Origin: Endomicrobiales bacterium
GTDB lineage: Bacteria > Elusimicrobiota > Endomicrobiia > Endomicrobiales > JAFGGC01
Direction: 5' to 3'
Length of the DNA: 64,000 nt
Assembly (NCBI GenBank): GCA_016930715.1
Contig: JAFGGC010000018.1
Span: 1-64,000 of the forward strand
The position numbers and the translations under genes are program-made. Position 1 is the first letter of the stretch, and each line of letters begins with the position of its first letter. Shown piece after piece: positions 52,428 to 61,830 of the stretch. The notes under the pieces were generated by a model. That model searched no databases and had not been told where the DNA came from. It worked only from the letters and a program-made list of their open reading frames with translations.

Positions 52428-54290
52428 ATGAAAGACAAAAACAGATGGGGACTTATCCTTTGGTTTTCTGTATTCGTTTTCCTGCTTTATTTCATGCAGT
52501 CCATGAGGCAGAAAGGTCTTGAGCAGGAAATACCGTATTCGTCTTTTAAAAGCCAGCTGAAAAGCGGGCAGATAGTAAAAGTAACGGTCGCCCCTGAGCT
52601 CATCAGGGGCCAGTACAAATCCGATGACGGAAAGGTCGTGAATTTCAAGACCGTCCCGATGGCCGATCCCAAGCTCGTCGAGGAGCTTGAGCAGCACGGG
52701 GTCGCCCAGTACGCGGGCAACGTCGACAGGGGATGGCTGATGCCTTTCCTGCTTAACTGGGGGCCGATGATCCTTCTGATCCTGTTCTGGCTCTGGATGA
52801 TGAAGGGTATGCAGACGGGCGGAAAGCAGGTTATGAGCTTCGGCAGGAGCAAGGCAAAGCTCCAGTCGACCAAGAAAACCAAGGTAACGTTCAAGGACGT
52901 GGCGGGCTGCGACGAAGCGAAAGAGGAGCTCGAAGAGATAATAGAATTTTTGAAAGACCCCGCGCGCTTCCAGAAACTCGGGGGAAAGATACCGAAAGGA
53001 GTGCTCCTGTTCGGCGCGCCCGGAACGGGCAAGACCCTTCTTGCGAAAGCCGTCGCGGGCGAAGCAGGGGTGCCTTTCTTCTCGTCGAGCGGCTCGGAAT
53101 TCGTCGAGATGTTCGTGGGCGTCGGCGCATCGCGCGTCAGGGACCTTTTTGACCAGGGAAGGAAAAGCGCACCGTGCCTTCTTTTTATCGACGAGATAGA
53201 CGCGGTCGGCAGGCACCGTTTCGCCGGCATCGGCGGCGGACATGATGAACGTGAACAGACCCTGAACCAGCTTCTTGTCGAGATGGATGGGTTCGACACC
53301 AAGGAAGGCGTGATCCTCATCGCCGCGACCAACAGGCCCGACGTTCTGGACCCGGCGCTGCTCAGGCCCGGAAGGTTCGACAGGCATATTTCCGTGCCGA
53401 ACCCGGACCTGAAAGACAGGGAGGAGATACTCAAGGTCCACGCCAAGAGCATCAAGCTTTCGCCGGCCACGGACCTGACGGTCATAGCAAGGCGCACGCC
53501 GGGTTTCGTGGGGGCGGACCTCTCCAACCTCGTCAACGAAGCCGCGCTTCTTGCGGCCCGCAAGAACCGAGAGGCCGTCGAGATGCAGGACATGGAAGAG
53601 GCGATAGACAGGGTGATAGCCGGACCCCAGAAAAAATCCCGCATGATATCCGACCGAGAGAAGAAAATAATCGCCTACCACGAATCCGGACACACGCTTG
53701 TGGCAAAACTTACCCCCCACGCCGACCCGGTTCACAAAGTGTCTATAATACCGAGAGGCCCGGCCCTCGGATACACGTTGCAGCTTCCGCTTGAGGACAG
53801 GTACCTGACGAGCAAAGAGGAGATATTGAGCCGCCTTGAGGTAATGCTCGGGGGGCGCGTGGCCGAGGAGATAGTCTTCGGCGAGATAACGACGGGCGCC
53901 CAGAACGACCTTGCTAAAGTTACGCAGATAGCGCATAAAATGGTGACTGAATTTGGCATGTCCGAGAAAATCGGCGCCATTTCGCTGAAGAGGCCGGATG
54001 AAGAAATATTTCTCGGTAGGGATATAACCAGAGAGCCCAGGTATTCAGAAAAAACATCCGAAATAATCGATGAAGAAGTCAAGAGAATAATTGACGAGGC
54101 ACAGGCCAAAGCCGGGAAAGTCCTGAGGAAGAACAAGAAAACCCTGGATAAACTGGCCTCAAGGCTGATAGAAAAAGAGATACTTGACGCCGAGGAAGTC
54201 GACCGGATACTGAAGGGCGAGCCGGAACCAGATCGTAGTAAAGATACCAGGCCCGCCGCCGGGCCTGAGCCCGGACTCGCAGGCGCCTGA
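52428..54290 (+). CDS. ftsH: ATP-dependent zinc metalloprotease FtsH
   Basis: Membrane-bound quality-control protease. Two transmembrane helices (about 6-24 and 104-124) flank a small periplasmic domain. The AAA+ domain has Walker A GAPGTGKT at 196-203, Walker [12 protein letters not shown] and the second region of homology (RPGRFDRH). The zinc site HESGH is at 418-422. 620 residues with a low-complexity Pro-rich tail. Follows tilS-hpt as in many genomes. Confidence 0.97.
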   Translation: MKDKNRWGLILWFSVFVFLLYFMQSMRQKGLEQEIPYSSFKSQLKSGQIVKVTVAPELIRGQYKSDDGKVVNFKTVPMADPKLVEELEQHGVAQYAGNVDRGWLMPFLLNWGPMILLILFWLWMMKGMQTGGKQVMSFGRSKAKLQSTKKTKVTFKDVAGCDEAKEELEEIIEFLKDPARFQKLGGKIPKGVLLFGAPGTGKTLLAKAVAGEAGVPFFSSSGSEFVEMFVGVGASRVRDLFDQGRKSAPCLLFIDEIDAVGRHRFAGIGGGHDEREQTLNQLLVEMDGFDTKEGVILIAATNRPDVLDPALLRPGRFDRHISVPNPDLKDREEILKVHAKSIKLSPATDLTVIARRTPGFVGADLSNLVNEAALLAARKNREAVEMQDMEEAIDRVIAGPQKKSRMISDREKKIIAYHESGHTLVAKLTPHADPVHKVSIIPRGPALGYTLQLPLEDRYLTSKEEILSRLEVMLGGRVAEEIVFGEITTGAQNDLAKVTQIAHKMVTEFGMSEKIGAISLKRPDEEIFLGRDITREPRYSEKTSEIIDEEVKRIIDEAQAKAGKVLRKNKKTLDKLASRLIEKEILDAEEVDRILKGEPEPDRSKDTRPAAGPEPGLAGA

Positions 54291-54297
54291 AACCGAT

Positions 54298-54855
54298 ATG
54301 AACAAAAAGAAGATAGAGAACGGAATAAAACTCATACTTGACGCGATAGGCGAAGACCCGGGTCGTGAAGGGCTCAAGGACACGCCCAGGCGGGTCGCTG
54401 AATTTTACGCGGAGGCGCTCTCGGGCGTCAAGGTAGACCCGAAAAACGTTCTGACCGTCTATTACGAAAAGGAGAACCACGAAGAAATCGTGCTCGTGAA
54501 AGATATCCAGTTCTATTCGATGTGCGAGCATCACCTCCTGCCTTTTTTCGGCAAGGTCCACGTGGCCTACATCCCCAAGAAAGACAGGCTCCTCGGAGTG
54601 TCGAAGCTGGTCAGGACGGTGGAGATATTTTCCAGGAGACTTCAGCTGCAGGAAAGGATGTCGAAACAGATAGTCGATACCATCATGGATGTCGCGAAGC
54701 CCTACGGCGCGATGGTCGTCATAGAGGCGGCTCATCTTTGCATGGAAATGCGGGGCGTGAAAAAACCCGGCGCGAAAATGGTGACGTCCGCGATGCGCGG
54801 GACGTTTTTAAAAGACGCCCGTACCCGCTCGGAAGCAATGGCCTTGATAAAATGA
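54298..54855 (+). CDS. folE: GTP cyclohydrolase I
   Basis: First step of folate synthesis, GTP to 7,8-dihydroneopterin triphosphate. Zinc ligands are in MCEHHLLPFFGK and CMEMRGVKK; the C-terminus TFLKDARTRSEAMALIK is typical. 185 residues. It sits 7 bases after ftsH and 97 bases before folP. A diverged second copy of its last 13 codons lies just downstream. Confidence 0.96.
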   Translation: MNKKKIENGIKLILDAIGEDPGREGLKDTPRRVAEFYAEALSGVKVDPKNVLTVYYEKENHEEIVLVKDIQFYSMCEHHLLPFFGKVHVAYIPKKDRLLGVSKLVRTVEIFSRRLQLQERMSKQIVDTIMDVAKPYGAMVVIEAAHLCMEMRGVKKPGAKMVTSAMRGTFLKDARTRSEAMALIK

Positions 54856-54906
54856 GCTGGTTTTAGACGTCGACAGGCAATTGTCTGCGGGCTTTTTCGC
54901 GGGCAG

Positions 54907-54945
54907 GCCCGCACCCGCTCCGAAGCGATGTCTATGATAAAATAG
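54907..54945 (+). pseudogene. Diverged second copy of the folE 3' end
   Basis: In frame these 39 bases read ARTRSEAMSMIK and a stop; the true folE end (54817-54855) reads ARTRSEAMALIK and a stop. 31 of 39 bases match, and most differences are silent third positions, so both copies evolved under protein selection. It is best read as the leftover end of an earlier folE replaced by a homologue. A GCGGGC/GCCCGC hairpin overlaps its start. Confidence 0.65.
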
Positions 54946-54952
54946 CCGAAAA

Positions 54953-56158
54953 ATGATTATACGGATAATAAAAGCCTCGGACCTTCAGGAAGTCAAGAGA
55001 GCGGTGAAATCGGTGGGCGCGGACGCTTGGTCGGCCGGTCACATGTCGCCCAAGGGCCTTTTCAGGACGGTACTCGTTGAAAAGATTGACAACAGGGCCG
55101 CCAGCATACTGAAACAGGAGATGCTGGCGCTGGGCGCCGAAGCGGCGATTGACGAAAAAATATCGCGATTTGCCAGAGGCTTTTCGAAAGTTCTTTTAAT
55201 GGGCACGGAGAGGCATTTCGAGTTGTTGAGCAAGAAGCTTGCCTCGCAGCCGTTCGGGCTTAAAGCGCTCTCCGGAAAAGTAGCCGAAGCCCTTTTGAAT
55301 TACGGGACGAAACCTTCTTTTTTCCGCGCCGCGGGTTCGAAGGTGGCCTTGGGGAAAGGGCCCGTTGTTATGGGTGTCTTGAACGTTACACCCGATTCAT
55401 TTTACGACGGCGGAAGATATGGGGGGCGCGAAGACGCCGTTTCACACGCGTTGTCGATGCAAAGGGAAGGCGCGGAAATAATCGACATCGGCGGGGAATC
55501 GTCCAGGCCGGGAGCCGCGTCCGTCAGCGCCCAAGAAGAGCGCAAGAGGATAATTCCGGTCATAAAACGCCTCGCGAAGGTTTTAAATGTCCCGATATCG
55601 GTTGATACGTGCAAGCCGGAGGTCGCAAGAGCCGCGCTCGACGCCGGGGCCGAAATCGTGAACGACATCACCGGACTAAGGCATCAAAACGGCGGGATGG
55701 CGAAGGTGGTTTCGAGAGCCGGAGCCGGTGTCATCATAATGCACATGCAGGGGATGCCGAAGAGCATGCAGAAGAAACCCAGGTACGGCGACGTGATGTC
55801 GGATATCTGCGGGTTTTTCGGTGAAAGAACGGCTTTTGCCCTGGACTCCGGCATAAAGAAAGAGAGTATCGCGATAGACCCGGGCATAGGGTTCGGCAAA
55901 AAGGTCTGGCACAATCTAAAGGTCATAAAAAACCTTTCGGAGCTGACGGCTTTCGGTTTTCCGGTAGCTATAGGGTTGTCAAGAAAGTCCTTCATCGGGA
56001 AAATACTCGGCGGCTGCCCGCCTCACGAAAGGTATTCGGGAAGCGTGGCCGGCGCTGTCGTCGCGGCGCTCAACGGAGCGGATATTTTGAGAGTTCACGA
56101 CGTCAAAGGCACTGTCGAAAGTCTTAAGGTAATGAAGCGTATTATTGACACGCATTAA
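54953..56158 (+). CDS. folP: Dihydropteroate synthase with N-terminal extension
   Basis: Joins p-aminobenzoate to the pterin diphosphate in folate synthesis. The catalytic domain starts near residue 135: VMGVLNVTPDSFYDGGRY, IIDIGGESSRPG, SVDTCKPEVARAA, NDITGL, GIGFGKK and LSRKSFIG. The first 130 residues are an extra domain also present in some anaerobe FolP proteins; its role is unknown to me. 401 residues. folE lies upstream, cdaA 23 bases downstream. Confidence 0.94.
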   Translation: MIIRIIKASDLQEVKRAVKSVGADAWSAGHMSPKGLFRTVLVEKIDNRAASILKQEMLALGAEAAIDEKISRFARGFSKVLLMGTERHFELLSKKLASQPFGLKALSGKVAEALLNYGTKPSFFRAAGSKVALGKGPVVMGVLNVTPDSFYDGGRYGGREDAVSHALSMQREGAEIIDIGGESSRPGAASVSAQEERKRIIPVIKRLAKVLNVPISVDTCKPEVARAALDAGAEIVNDITGLRHQNGGMAKVVSRAGAGVIIMHMQGMPKSMQKKPRYGDVMSDICGFFGERTAFALDSGIKKESIAIDPGIGFGKKVWHNLKVIKNLSELTAFGFPVAIGLSRKSFIGKILGGCPPHERYSGSVAGAVVAALNGADILRVHDVKGTVESLKVMKRIIDTH

Positions 56159-56181
56159 TATAACGGACGGGAAGAGAAAAA

Positions 56182-56976
56182 ATGGAATTCTTGAAGATGG
56201 TCTGGTCAAGTTACGTCGTTCATTTCATAGACATTTTCGTCGTGGCCTACATTTTTTACAGGCTGATGCTGCTCATCAAGGGCACGAGAGCCGTCCAGAT
56301 ACTCGTGGGTCTTCTGATACTGGTGGCCGTGACTTTCCTGGCGAACCTCATTCATCTCAAGACCCTCGGGTGGTTGCTTGAAAAATTCTGGGTGGCGACG
56401 GTCGTTATACTTGCCGTGGTTTTTCAGCCGGAGATCCGCTCTGCGCTCGCCCAGCTGGGAACGCAGAGATGGGGCAAGATCTTCGTGCACGCGGAGCTCG
56501 GGTTCATAAACGAGATAATCGACGCGATAAAGGAGCTGAGCGACAAGCACATCGGGGCGATAATCGTGCTCGAGCTGGATACGGGCCTGAGGAATTACAT
56601 AGAGACCGGCACGATCATAAACGCCCAGGTAAGCAAGGAGCTGGTTCTTTCTATTTTCAACATCCGCTCGCCGCTCCACGACGGAGCGGTCATAGTGGAA
56701 GACGCAAGGCTTGTCGCCGCGGGATGCGTCCTGCCTTTGAGCCACGGATCCGGCATTTCGAAGGTGCTCGGCACGAGGCACAGGGCCTCGGTGGGCCTGA
56801 GCGAGATATCCGACGCTCTTGTTCTTGTGGTTTCCGAAGAGACCGGAATGGTTTCGGTGGCGAGGGAAGGCAAGCTCGAAACAAAGGTCGACCCGGAGGA
56901 GCTCAGGGTCAAGCTTATGGATATTTTCAGGTCGAGAAGCGAATCGACCGTTATTAGAAAACACAACGCGAGATAA
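56182..56976 (+). CDS. cdaA: Diadenylate cyclase CdaA
   Basis: Makes the second messenger c-di-AMP from two ATP. Three N-terminal membrane helices (about 10-80) are followed by the DAC domain with the DGA motif at 167-169 (PLHDGAVIV) and RHR at 199-201 (GTRHRASVG). 264 residues, ending in a charged tail. It is followed by a short CdaR-like frame and glmM, the conserved cdaA-cdaR-glmM order. Expected targets are potassium and osmotic control and the cell wall. Confidence 0.95.
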   Translation: MEFLKMVWSSYVVHFIDIFVVAYIFYRLMLLIKGTRAVQILVGLLILVAVTFLANLIHLKTLGWLLEKFWVATVVILAVVFQPEIRSALAQLGTQRWGKIFVHAELGFINEIIDAIKELSDKHIGAIIVLELDTGLRNYIETGTIINAQVSKELVLSIFNIRSPLHDGAVIVEDARLVAAGCVLPLSHGSGISKVLGTRHRASVGLSEISDALVLVVSEETGMVSVAREGKLETKVDPEELRVKLMDIFRSRSESTVIRKHNAR

Positions 56977-56981
56977 CAGAA

Positions 56982-57083
56982 ATGAAAAACGACATCGTCA
57001 GGATCATCAAGGCCAACTGGCAGTTGAAACTTGCGGCGCTTTTTATCGCCGTTGCTTTATGGTTTTACGTTTACAAGGGATGA
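56982..57083 (+). CDS. CdaR (YbbR) remnant: 33-residue membrane peptide
   Basis: Short frame MKNDIVRIIKANWQLKLAAL and on to WFYVYKG. This is the normal start of CdaR/YbbR-domain proteins, whose first membrane helix has the NW-LK-LA-A-LW-FYV pattern, but the stop comes directly after the helix and no YbbR repeats exist in any frame before glmM. It starts 5 bases after cdaA and its stop overlaps a possible glmM ATG. It is either a functional minimal CdaA partner or a relic kept for translational coupling. Confidence 0.65.
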   Translation: MKNDIVRIIKANWQLKLAALFIAVALWFYVYKG

Positions 57084-57085
57084 AC

Positions 57086-58438
57086 ATGAAATTCTTCGGT
57101 ACCGACGGTATCAGGGGCGTGGCGGGAAAATTTCCGCTTGACGACAGGACGATCGGCGCGATAGGAACGGCAGCGGCGCAGGTGTTAAAGAGGCAGTCCG
57201 CGAAACCCGCGGTGGTAATAGGGCGCGACACCAGGATTTCCGGCGCCGAGATCTCGGAGATGCTTGCAAGGTCCTTCACTAAGTTCGGGATTGAGGTTTT
57301 TGACGTTGGGGTCATACCTACCCCGGGGATATCGTATCTGGCGCGAAGTTCGGAGTGCGTGGCGGGAGTAGTGGTGTCGGCGTCGCATAATCCGTATACG
57401 GACAACGGGATAAAATTTTTCGGGCACAGCGGCACGAAACTCCCGGACACGGTCGAAGCGGAAATAGAAAAACTGATAAACAAGTCGCTAAAGGCGAAAA
57501 AAACGGCCGAAACGGTCCCAAAAGACGCCAGAATATTCCATAAGACGGAAAATCTTCTTGGCATCTACAGGAACTTCCTCTCTTTCTCCTTCCCCAAAAG
57601 CACGAACCTCAAGGGGGTTAAGCTCGTCATAGACTGTTCGAACGGCTCGACCAGCGTGATAGCGAAGAGCGTGCTGGAAACCCTTGGCGCCGAAGTCACC
57701 GCGATAAACTCGTCGCCCGACGGCAAGAACATTAATGAGAACTGCGGTTCTCTCCATCCGGAAACACTGGCAAGGGTGGTCACGGAAAAAAACGCCGCGT
57801 GCGGGCTTGCCTTTGACGGCGACGGCGACAGGATAGTATTCGTGGACGAAACCGGCCAGGTCCGGGACGGAGACTACCTGCTTTCGATAGCGGCGGTCCA
57901 TCTGAAGCGGAAGGGAAAGCTCAGGAATAACACACTGGTCACCACGGTGATGGCGAACCTGGGGCTTATTAAGGCGATGGAAAAACAGGGCATCAGCGTT
58001 TCCACGACTCCCGTGGGCGACAGGTATGTTTCTGAAGAGATGGCGAAAAAGGACGCCGTCATCGGAGGCGAGCAGTCCGGCCATATAATATTCAGGGATC
58101 TGCTTCCCACGGGTGACGGGATACTTAGCTCCCTCCAGATATTGGGCATAATGCGGGAGCAGGGCGCTAAGCTTTCCAAGTTGTGCTCGATAATGAAGAA
58201 ATACCCGCAGGTGCTGGTAAACACGAAGGTGCCGAAAAAGGTGCCCGTCAGTGAACTGCCGAAGACGGCCAAGCTCATAAAGAGCGTCGAATCAAAGCTC
58301 GGGGACGACGGACGGACGGTGATAAGGTATTCGGGCACGGAGAACCTACTGCGGGTAATGATAGAAGGCGTAAACAAGGACGAAATAACGCGGTTTGCCA
58401 ACGAAATATCCGCGTCCGCGCTAAATGAGATAAAATAA
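57086..58438 (+). CDS. glmM: Phosphoglucosamine mutase
   Basis: Converts glucosamine 6-phosphate to the 1-phosphate for UDP-GlcNAc. It begins KFFGTDGIRGVAG; the phospho-serine is Ser100 in SASHNPYTDNG; the metal loop is DGDGDR; the sugar loop GGEQSGH; the phosphate loop RYSGTENLLRVM. About 450 residues. ATG 57086 has AGGG six bases upstream; ATG 57080 would overlap the CdaR stub stop. CdaA is known to bind GlmM in other bacteria. Confidence 0.95.
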   Translation: MKFFGTDGIRGVAGKFPLDDRTIGAIGTAAAQVLKRQSAKPAVVIGRDTRISGAEISEMLARSFTKFGIEVFDVGVIPTPGISYLARSSECVAGVVVSASHNPYTDNGIKFFGHSGTKLPDTVEAEIEKLINKSLKAKKTAETVPKDARIFHKTENLLGIYRNFLSFSFPKSTNLKGVKLVIDCSNGSTSVIAKSVLETLGAEVTAINSSPDGKNINENCGSLHPETLARVVTEKNAACGLAFDGDGDRIVFVDETGQVRDGDYLLSIAAVHLKRKGKLRNNTLVTTVMANLGLIKAMEKQGISVSTTPVGDRYVSEEMAKKDAVIGGEQSGHIIFRDLLPTGDGILSSLQILGIMREQGAKLSKLCSIMKKYPQVLVNTKVPKKVPVSELPKTAKLIKSVESKLGDDGRTVIRYSGTENLLRVMIEGVNKDEITRFANEISASALNEIK

Positions 58439-58446
58439 TCCGGTAT

Positions 58447-59169
58447 ATGATCAAACTCGGCGTAAACATCGACCATATCGCGACGCTCCGGCAGGCCAGG
58501 AAGGAAGGGCATCCGGACCTGATAAAAGCCGCGCTTCTTTGCGAAAAAGCGGGAGCGGGCGGCATAACGGTGCATCTGCGCGAAGACAGAAGGCACGTGC
58601 AGGACGGCGACGTCAAAGGCCTTCGCGTGGCGTTGAAGACAAAATTGAACCTCGAGATGTCGGCGGCTCCGGAAATAGTGAGGTTCGCGCTCGCCGTGGG
58701 GCCCGACGACGTGTGCGTGGTTCCAGAAAAAAGGCAGGAGCTTACGACGGAAGGCGGGCTTGACGTCGCGGGACAGAAAAAAAAGATAAGGGGAATAACC
58801 GGGCTTATGAAGTCCCGCGGCATAAGGGTGAGCCTGTTCATCGATCCCGACCCCGCGCAGGTCAAAGCTGCCGCGGATGTCGGGGCGGACTGCGTTGAGC
58901 TTCACACGGGCAAATACGCCCTGTATTTCGGGACGAAAAAGGGCAGGTCGGAACTCGAACGGATCAAAAAGGCCGGGAGGCTTGCGGTCAAGCGCGGTCT
59001 TTTGCTGAACGCCGGGCACGGATTGAACTACGAGAACGTAAGGCCGGTGGCGAAGATCCCCGGCATGCAGGAATTAAATATCGGTTTTTCGATTATTTCA
59101 CGCTCGGTTTTCGTGGGCATAGAGAAGGCCGTAAGAGAAATGAATGAATTGGTAAAAGGTAAAAGGTAA
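58447..59169 (+). CDS. pdxJ: Pyridoxine 5'-phosphate synthase
   Basis: Last step of the DXP-dependent vitamin B6 path. Landmarks: LGVNIDHIATLRQAR at the start, GGITVHLREDRRHVQDGD, NLEMSAAPEI, VCVVPEKRQELTTEGGLD, SLFIDPDPAQV, and GHGLNYENV. 240 residues, complete. Its last codons are also the first units of the heptamer array that follows. The order glmM-pdxJ-acpS-nnrD is common; here glmS and a foreign gene sit inside it. Confidence 0.95.
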   Translation: MIKLGVNIDHIATLRQARKEGHPDLIKAALLCEKAGAGGITVHLREDRRHVQDGDVKGLRVALKTKLNLEMSAAPEIVRFALAVGPDDVCVVPEKRQELTTEGGLDVAGQKKKIRGITGLMKSRGIRVSLFIDPDPAQVKAAADVGADCVELHTGKYALYFGTKKGRSELERIKKAGRLAVKRGLLLNAGHGLNYENVRPVAKIPGMQELNIGFSIISRSVFVGIEKAVREMNELVKGKR

Positions 59170-59228
59170 AGAGCGCAGGTTAAAAGCCAATTCAAGTCTT
59201 TTAACATTTACCTAGCAACCTTTACCTT
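59151..59228 (+). repeat. Inverted pair of heptamer arrays (GGTAAAA type)
   Basis: Left array in 7-base steps from 59151: GGTAAAA, GGTAAAA, GGTAAAG, AGCGCAG, GTTAAAA. Right array from 59198: CTTTTAA, CATTTAC, CTAGCAA, CCTTTAC. The right units are reverse complements of the left type. The left array includes the last codons and stop of pdxJ; the right array ends just before the glmS ribosome site. Confidence 0.8.
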
Positions 59229-59243
59229 ATGTTGGAGGTTTTG

Positions 59244-61073
59244 ATGTGCGGCATAGTCGGATATATCGGCGGCAAAAACGCGGGTGACGTCATAATTGAC
59301 GGGCTAAAGCGCCTCGAATACCGCGGCTACGATTCCGCCGGTATCGCCGTTATATCGGAAGGCGCGATAGAGAGCAGGAGGAGCGTGGGCAAGCTCGCGG
59401 AACTCGGAAAGATCCTGCGGTCAAAACCCCTGAAGGGCCTGACCGGCATCGGTCACACGAGGTGGGCCACGCACGGGAAGCCCTCCGAAGAAAACGCCCA
59501 TCCGCACACCGACTGCTCCGGGAAAATCGTGGTGGTGCATAACGGCATAATCGAGAATTACCTGGAGCTCAAGAAAATACTCGCGTCGGAAGGCCACAAA
59601 TTCAAATCCGAGACCGACACGGAAGTAATCGCGCACCTCATAGAAAAGAATTTCAAGGGAGACCTTTTCAAGGCCGTCCTTGAAACTCTAAAAACCGTGA
59701 AAGGGGCTTACGCGCTCGGCGTGATCTCTTCCGACGATCCGGATACCGTGATAGGCGCAAGGCAGGACGCTCCCTTGATAGTCGGGCTGGGAAACGGAGA
59801 GAATTTCCTCGCGTCCGATATCCCGGCCCTTCTTCCCTACACGAGAAAGATGATTTTTCTTGAAGAAGGGGATGTGGTGAAATTGAACAAAGACGGCGTG
59901 AAAGTATTCTCAAAAGACGGCAGGGAAATAAAAAGGGAAACAAAAAACATCACTTGGGACGCGGTCCAGGCGGAAAAGGGCGGATACAAGCATTTCATGC
60001 TTAAAGAGATTTACGAGCAGCCGCAGACCATACAGGATACAATACTGGGCCGGCTGTTCATCGGTGAGCAAAAAATATACCTCGAAGACGTAAAAATAGA
60101 CGACAAAAAACTTAACGGATTGAACAAGGTTTATATCGTCGCGTGCGGGACTTCCTATCACGCGGGGCTGGTGGGAAAATTCCTTTTTGAGAATCTCGTG
60201 AAAGTGACGGCCGAGGTGGACATTGCGTCCGAGTTCCGCTACCGCTCGCCCGTCCTCGACAAGAAAACGCTGACCGTCGTTATATCGCAGTCCGGCGAAA
60301 CAGCGGACACCATAGCGGCGCTGAGGCTCGCGAAACAGTCCGGTTCGCACACGCTTGCCATATGCAACGTCGTCGGTTCGACCGTGAGCCGGGAAGCGGA
60401 CGACGTCCTTTACACGCATTGCGGACCGGAAATAGGGGTCGCTTCCACGAAAGCCTTCACGGGCCAATTGGCGGCGCTGTACCTCATCACTCTCGACTGG
60501 GCGGCAAAAAAGGGAAGCATAAAGAAAGACGAGTTCGTGAGGCTCATAAACGAATTCTGGGAAACGCCGTCAAGGATAAGGGAGGTCCTAAAGGCCGATC
60601 CGCAGGTCGCGGCGCTGGCCAAGGAATTCTCGCAGAAGAGGGATTTCCTCTTCCTCGGCAGGCACGTTAACTACCCCATCGCCCTCGAAGGCGCTCTAAA
60701 GCTCAAGGAAATATCCTACATACACGCGGAAGGCTATCCGGCCGGCGAAATGAAGCACGGGCCCATCGCCCTCATCGACGAGAACATGCCTCTTTTCGTA
60801 GTGGCGACGAAAAGCGCGGTTTACGAAAAGGTCCTCGGAAACATAGAGGAGGCAAAGGCCCGCGGCGGCACGGTGATAGCGCTCGCGACGGCGGGTGACA
60901 AGGAGATAACGGCGAAAACCGACGGGCAGATATACCTGCCGGAGGTTGACGAGTTCTTCGCGCCGCTCTTAACGGTGATACCGCTGCAGCTGTTCGCCTA
61001 CCACGTGGCCGAGGTGCTGGGATGCGACGTGGACCAGCCGAGAAACCTGGCCAAATCGGTGACGGTGGAATAA
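59244..61073 (+). CDS. glmS: Glutamine-fructose-6-phosphate aminotransferase
   Basis: Makes glucosamine 6-phosphate. The start at 59244 is chosen because it places the catalytic Cys at position 2 (MCGIVGYIG), after a TTGGAGG site. The glutaminase domain (1-240) has GHTRWATHGKPS and HNGIIENY; two SIS domains follow with SQSGETADT and the end QPRNLAKSVTVE. 609 residues. No ribozyme-like structure precedes it; the spacer is the heptamer array. Confidence 0.96.
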   Translation: MCGIVGYIGGKNAGDVIIDGLKRLEYRGYDSAGIAVISEGAIESRRSVGKLAELGKILRSKPLKGLTGIGHTRWATHGKPSEENAHPHTDCSGKIVVVHNGIIENYLELKKILASEGHKFKSETDTEVIAHLIEKNFKGDLFKAVLETLKTVKGAYALGVISSDDPDTVIGARQDAPLIVGLGNGENFLASDIPALLPYTRKMIFLEEGDVVKLNKDGVKVFSKDGREIKRETKNITWDAVQAEKGGYKHFMLKEIYEQPQTIQDTILGRLFIGEQKIYLEDVKIDDKKLNGLNKVYIVACGTSYHAGLVGKFLFENLVKVTAEVDIASEFRYRSPVLDKKTLTVVISQSGETADTIAALRLAKQSGSHTLAICNVVGSTVSREADDVLYTHCGPEIGVASTKAFTGQLAALYLITLDWAAKKGSIKKDEFVRLINEFWETPSRIREVLKADPQVAALAKEFSQKRDFLFLGRHVNYPIALEGALKLKEISYIHAEGYPAGEMKHGPIALIDENMPLFVVATKSAVYEKVLGNIEEAKARGGTVIALATAGDKEITAKTDGQIYLPEVDEFFAPLLTVIPLQLFAYHVAEVLGCDVDQPRNLAKSVTVE

Positions 61074-61077
61074 GGTT

Positions 61078-61830
61078 ATGACAAGATGTTTTGGTTTTAT
61101 TGATGAAACAGGAGTTTTACATAGTAGTTCTAATCAAAGGTTTTTTGCATTAGGACTACTTAAATGTGAAGATACATCGGCTTTATATGAAGAGATGAGG
61201 GTTCTTAAAAATAGAGCCGAAGCTAAATTGGATTTACTACGTTCAAAAGCAGGATTACCGGCAAAGCAGGGATGCTTTGAGTTTAAATTTTCAAGTATTA
61301 CAACGAATTCATTCGAATTCTATTATGATCTAATCAGCCTATATTTTAAATTCCCAAGATTGCAATTTTCTTGCATGGTAATTGATAAAAATAGTCCTAA
61401 AATAGAAATAGAAAAAGTATTTCCGAATACTTGGGATGCATACATAAGCTATTCAAAATTGCTCATTAAAAACAATGTCAAAAAAAGTGATCAAATCTGT
61501 ATTTTGGCCGACTTTCTCGGGAAACCTAAAATAAGCAACAAATACTATGAGCCGGAAATAAAGTCATTGCCGGGTGTATTTAATGCCACTGTTCTTGAAT
61601 CTCACGCTTCTTTGTTTATCCAAATGGTGGATGTTTTATTAGGATGTGTATCGCTTGATTTCAGGAGAGCGAGGGAAAAAGACCAAAGGATCGATGTTTT
61701 TAAAGCTAAAGTATGCGATTTTTTGAAGCTAAAGCTTGAAGAGCCATTACTTGCGAAGAGTTTTACAAAAAACAAGCCGAATTACTTCAGTATTTGGGAG
61801 TTTTTACCAAAAAAAAATGCGAGCCATTGA
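61078..61830 (+). CDS. DUF3800 protein, AT-rich and probably acquired
   Basis: 250 residues of the DUF3800 family (RNase H-like fold): FIDETG at residues 7-12, CMVIDKN, ILADFLGKP in the middle, and the closing QMVDVLLGCVSLDF. Function is unknown; members often lie in mobile or defence-associated regions. Its codon use is strikingly AT-rich compared with all neighbours. It starts 4 bases after glmS and splits glmS from acpS, so it is probably a single-gene insertion. Confidence 0.75.
   Translation: MTRCFGFIDETGVLHSSSNQRFFALGLLKCEDTSALYEEMRVLKNRAEAKLDLLRSKAGLPAKQGCFEFKFSSITTNSFEFYYDLISLYFKFPRLQFSCMVIDKNSPKIEIEKVFPNTWDAYISYSKLLIKNNVKKSDQICILADFLGKPKISNKYYEPEIKSLPGVFNATVLESHASLFIQMVDVLLGCVSLDFRRAREKDQRIDVFKAKVCDFLKLKLEEPLLAKSFTKNKPNYFSIWEFLPKKNASH

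Noticed and set aside
59170-59243. glmS ribozyme upstream of glmS
   Set aside because: The spacer is only about 75 bases, consists of heptamer repeats and has none of the ribozyme core sequence.
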